Shown here piece by piece: positions 59,931 to 64,000 of a stretch of 64,000 nt of DNA. Source of the stretch: Pseudomonas fuscovaginae SE-1. Lineage in GTDB: Bacteria; Pseudomonadota; Gammaproteobacteria; Pseudomonadales; Pseudomonadaceae. Position 1 is the first letter of the stretch; the number at the start of each line of letters is the position of its first letter. A model generated the notes under the pieces. That model saw only the letters and a program-made list of their open reading frames with translations. It was not told the DNA's origin and ran no database searches. The translations under genes and the position numbers were made by a program. The stretch spans positions 1 to 64,000 of the forward strand of contig NZ_AQOH01000201.1 of NCBI RefSeq assembly GCF_000364705.1. Reading direction: 5' to 3'.

Positions 59931-61141
59931 ATTTCAATATCCTCAAGCCGTATCCGTCGCCGATCATCACCGGGCGTGGGGTCGACGTCGACTTCCCGAT
60001 GCTCGCCGGCTGCCTGGCGCTGCTCGGCCTTGGCCTGGTGATGATCACCTCGGCTTCCTCCGAAGTGGCTGCCGTGCAATCGGGCAACGCGCTGTACCAC
60101 ATGATCCGCCACCTGATCTATCTGGTGATCGGCGTGGGTGCCTGCATCGCCACGATGATGGTGCCGATCGCCACCTGGCAGCGCATGGGCTTCATGATGC
60201 TGGTCGGTGCTTTCGGTCTGCTGGTGATGGTGTTGCTGCCGGGTATCGGCCGTGAGGTGAACGGCTCGATGCGCTGGATCGGTTTCAGTTTCTTCAACGT
60301 GCAGCCTTCGGAAATCGCCAAGGTGTTCGTGGTGATCTACCTCGCCGGCTACCTGGTACGTCGGCAGAAGGAAGTGCGCGAGAGCTGGATGGGGTTCTTC
60401 AAACCGTTCATCGTGCTGTTGCCGATGGCCGGCCTGTTGCTGATGGAGCCGGACTTCGGGGCCACCGTGGTGATGATGGGGGCCGCCGCGGCGATGTTGT
60501 TCCTTGGCGGCGTCGGGCTGTTGCGTTTCGGCTTGATGGTGTTGCTGGCGGTGGTCGCGGTGGTGGTGCTGATCAAGGCGCAACCCTACCGGATGGCCCG
60601 TCTGACCACCTTTACCGACCCCTGGGCCGACCAGTTCGGCTCCGGCTATCAGTTGACCCAGGCGCTGATCGCCTTCGGTCGTGGCGAGTGGCTGGGCGTG
60701 GGGCTGGGCAACAGCGTGCAGAAGCAGTTCTACCTGCCCGAAGCCCATACCGACTTCGTTTTCTCCGTACTCGCCGAAGAACTGGGCGCGGTGGGTTCGC
60801 TGTGCACCGTCGCGCTGTTCGTGTTCGTCAGTGTGCGGGCCATGTACATCGGCCTGTGGGCGGAGAAGGCCAAGCAGTTCTTTGCCGCCTACATGGCCTA
60901 CGGCCTGGCGTTCCTGTGGATCGGCCAGTTCCTGATCAACATCGGCGTGAACGTCGGCTTGCTGCCGACCAAGGGCCTGACCCTGCCGTTCCTCAGTTAC
61001 GGTGGCAGTTCCCTGGTGATCTGCTGTGCCTGTCTGGGCCTGTTGCTGCGCATCGAGTGGGAGAGTCGAACCCACCTGGGCAGCGAAGAGATGGAATTCG
61101 ATGAAAGCGACTTTGCGGAGGACACTCCCCATGGGCGCTAA
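59927..61141 (+). CDS. ftsW: septal peptidoglycan glycosyltransferase FtsW
   Basis: 404 aa from the ATG at 59927. SEDS-family protein with ten predicted helices that polymerises lipid II together with FtsI. Family blocks: LYHMIRHLIYLVIGV, GREVNGSMRWIGFSFFNVQPSEIAKVF, MEPDFGATVVM (catalytic Asp), GYQLTQALIAFGRGEWLGVGLGNSVQKQFYLPEAHTDFVFSVLAEELG and LPTKGLTLPFLSYGGSSLV. Overlaps murG by 11 bases. Confidence 0.98.
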   Translation: MNFNILKPYPSPIITGRGVDVDFPMLAGCLALLGLGLVMITSASSEVAAVQSGNALYHMIRHLIYLVIGVGACIATMMVPIATWQRMGFMMLVGAFGLLVMVLLPGIGREVNGSMRWIGFSFFNVQPSEIAKVFVVIYLAGYLVRRQKEVRESWMGFFKPFIVLLPMAGLLLMEPDFGATVVMMGAAAAMLFLGGVGLLRFGLMVLLAVVAVVVLIKAQPYRMARLTTFTDPWADQFGSGYQLTQALIAFGRGEWLGVGLGNSVQKQFYLPEAHTDFVFSVLAEELGAVGSLCTVALFVFVSVRAMYIGLWAEKAKQFFAAYMAYGLAFLWIGQFLINIGVNVGLLPTKGLTLPFLSYGGSSLVICCACLGLLLRIEWESRTHLGSEEMEFDESDFAEDTPHGR

Positions 61142-62193
61142 CGTACTGATCATGGCCGGCGGCACCGGTGGCCACGTGTTCCCGGCGCTGGCCTGTGCCC
61201 GCGAATTCCAGGCCCGTGGTTTCACCGTGCACTGGCTCGGCACGCCGCGTGGTATCGAAAACGAACTGGTACCCAATGCCGGTCTGCCGCTGCACCTGAT
61301 CAACGTCGCCGGCCTGCGTGGCAAGGGCAAGCTGTCGCTGCTCAAGGCACCATTCGTGCTGCTGCGGGCGGTCTGGCAGGCACGCAAGTTGATTCGCCGG
61401 CTCAAGCCGGTCTGCGTACTGGGCTTCGGTGGTTATGTCACCGGCCCTGGTGGCGTCGCCGCGCGCCTGGCGGGCGTGCCGGTGATCGTGCACGAGCAGA
61501 ACGCCGTGGCGGGTACCGCCAATCGGCTACTGGTGCCGCTGGCGGCCCGGGTCTGCGAAGCTTTCCCGAACACCTTCGGCGCCTCGGACAAACGTCGTAC
61601 CACCGGCAACCCGGTGCGCTCGGAGCTGTTCCTGGAAACCCCGCGTCAGGCCCTGGGCGGTCGGCCGGCGCGCCTGCTGATCCTCGGTGGCAGCCTCGGT
61701 GCCGAACCGTTGAACAAGCTGTTGCCCGAAGCCCTGGCCCAGGTGCCGGTCGAGTGCCGCCCGGAGGTTTTCCACCAGGCTGGCCGCAACCACGACCAAG
61801 TGACCGCCGAACGCTACAAGGCGGCGGGCGTCGAGGCCCAGGTGGCGCCGTTTATCAAGGATATGGCCCAAGCCTATGGCTGGGCCGACCTGGTGGTCTG
61901 TCGCGCAGGTGCGCTGACCGTCAGTGAACTGGCTGCTGCCGGTCTGCCTTCGTTGCTGGTGCCTCTGCCCCATGCGATCGACGATCACCAGACCCGCAAT
62001 GCCGAATATTTGGCCGGGGAAGGCGCTGCCTTCCTGCTGCCGCAAAGAACGACTGGCGCCGCCGATCTGGCGGCACGCCTGACAGAGGTTTTGATGCAAC
62101 CGGAACGACTGAACACCATGGCGAGCACCGCACGCCGCCTGGCCAAGCCCGATGCCACCCGCACCGTCGTCGAGATCTGCCTGGAGGTGGCCC

Positions 62194-62201
<8 letters not shown>
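61131..62201 (+). CDS. murG: UDP-GlcNAc:lipid I N-acetylglucosaminyltransferase
   Basis: 356 aa from the ATG at 61131. GT-B glycosyltransferase at the inner face of the membrane that makes lipid [74 protein letters not shown] and [35 protein letters not shown] donor site. It starts inside ftsW and ends overlapping the murC start. Confidence 0.98.

Positions 62202-64000
<1,799 letters not shown>

Overview
This is an ordinary core-chromosome stretch of a Pseudomonas, most likely of the fluorescens group. The evidence is high G+C coding sequence, typical Pseudomonas gene neighbourhoods (mqo beside a PA4642-type gene; rplM-rpsI-petABC-sspAB; dolP-gmhA-yraN-lpoA-rsmI-rnpB-mraZ and the dcw cluster), REP/REPIN repeats, and bc1-type cytochrome genes. 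No prophage, plasmid, CRISPR array, tRNA or intact insertion sequence was seen. Gene names rest on recognised motifs and remembered families; no database search was run.

Layout. 1-6.7 kb: the end of a ketodeoxyglucarate dehydratase, glutaminase, malate:quinone oxidoreductase, several small conserved genes and a lipoprotein preceded by a MITE-like inverted repeat. 6.8-16.4 kb: an acyltransferase, two small zinc/signalling-type proteins, an HMCES/YedK protein, a chemoreceptor with a possible FliA promoter, an M48 lipoprotein protease, a Gdt1/MneA-type manganese exporter under a yybP-ykoY riboswitch, hprA-rsmC, and a LysE transporter. 16.6-25 kb: a four-gene accessory-looking catabolic cluster (acyl-CoA ligase, DUF1302, DUF1329, MalT-like LuxR activator). 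25-31.3 kb: a two-gene signalling operon (GGDEF-EAL response regulator plus a large CHASE hybrid histidine kinase). 31.4-40.5 kb: an MBL hydrolase, OmpA-like lipoprotein, ZapG/YhcB, a hydrolase, trpS with a C-terminal extension, zapE, a GlxA-type regulator divergent from an acyl-CoA dehydrogenase, and tas.

40.7-50.4 kb: ribosomal proteins L13/S9, the cytochrome bc1 operon petABC, sspAB (preceded by a large, near-perfect RNA hairpin), then the minus-strand, translationally overlapped lpoA-yraN-gmhA-dolP group, and rsmI. 50.5-64 kb: RNase P RNA, then the division and cell wall (dcw) operon mraZ-rsmH-ftsL-ftsI-murE-murF-mraY-murD-ftsW-murG-murC-ddlB, almost every junction overlapping, driven by a sigma-70 promoter with three 10-bp-phased MraZ boxes. 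These genes make the lipid II precursor in the cytoplasm, flip/polymerise it and cross-link it at the septum.

Nothing here is clearly a new defence or mobile system. The best leads are the structured element in front of sspA, the riboswitch/promoter/hairpin arrangement in front of the Gdt1 gene, the MITE-like element at the lipoprotein promoter, and the DUF1302/DUF1329/ligase/MalT-like cluster, whose biochemistry is still poorly defined.
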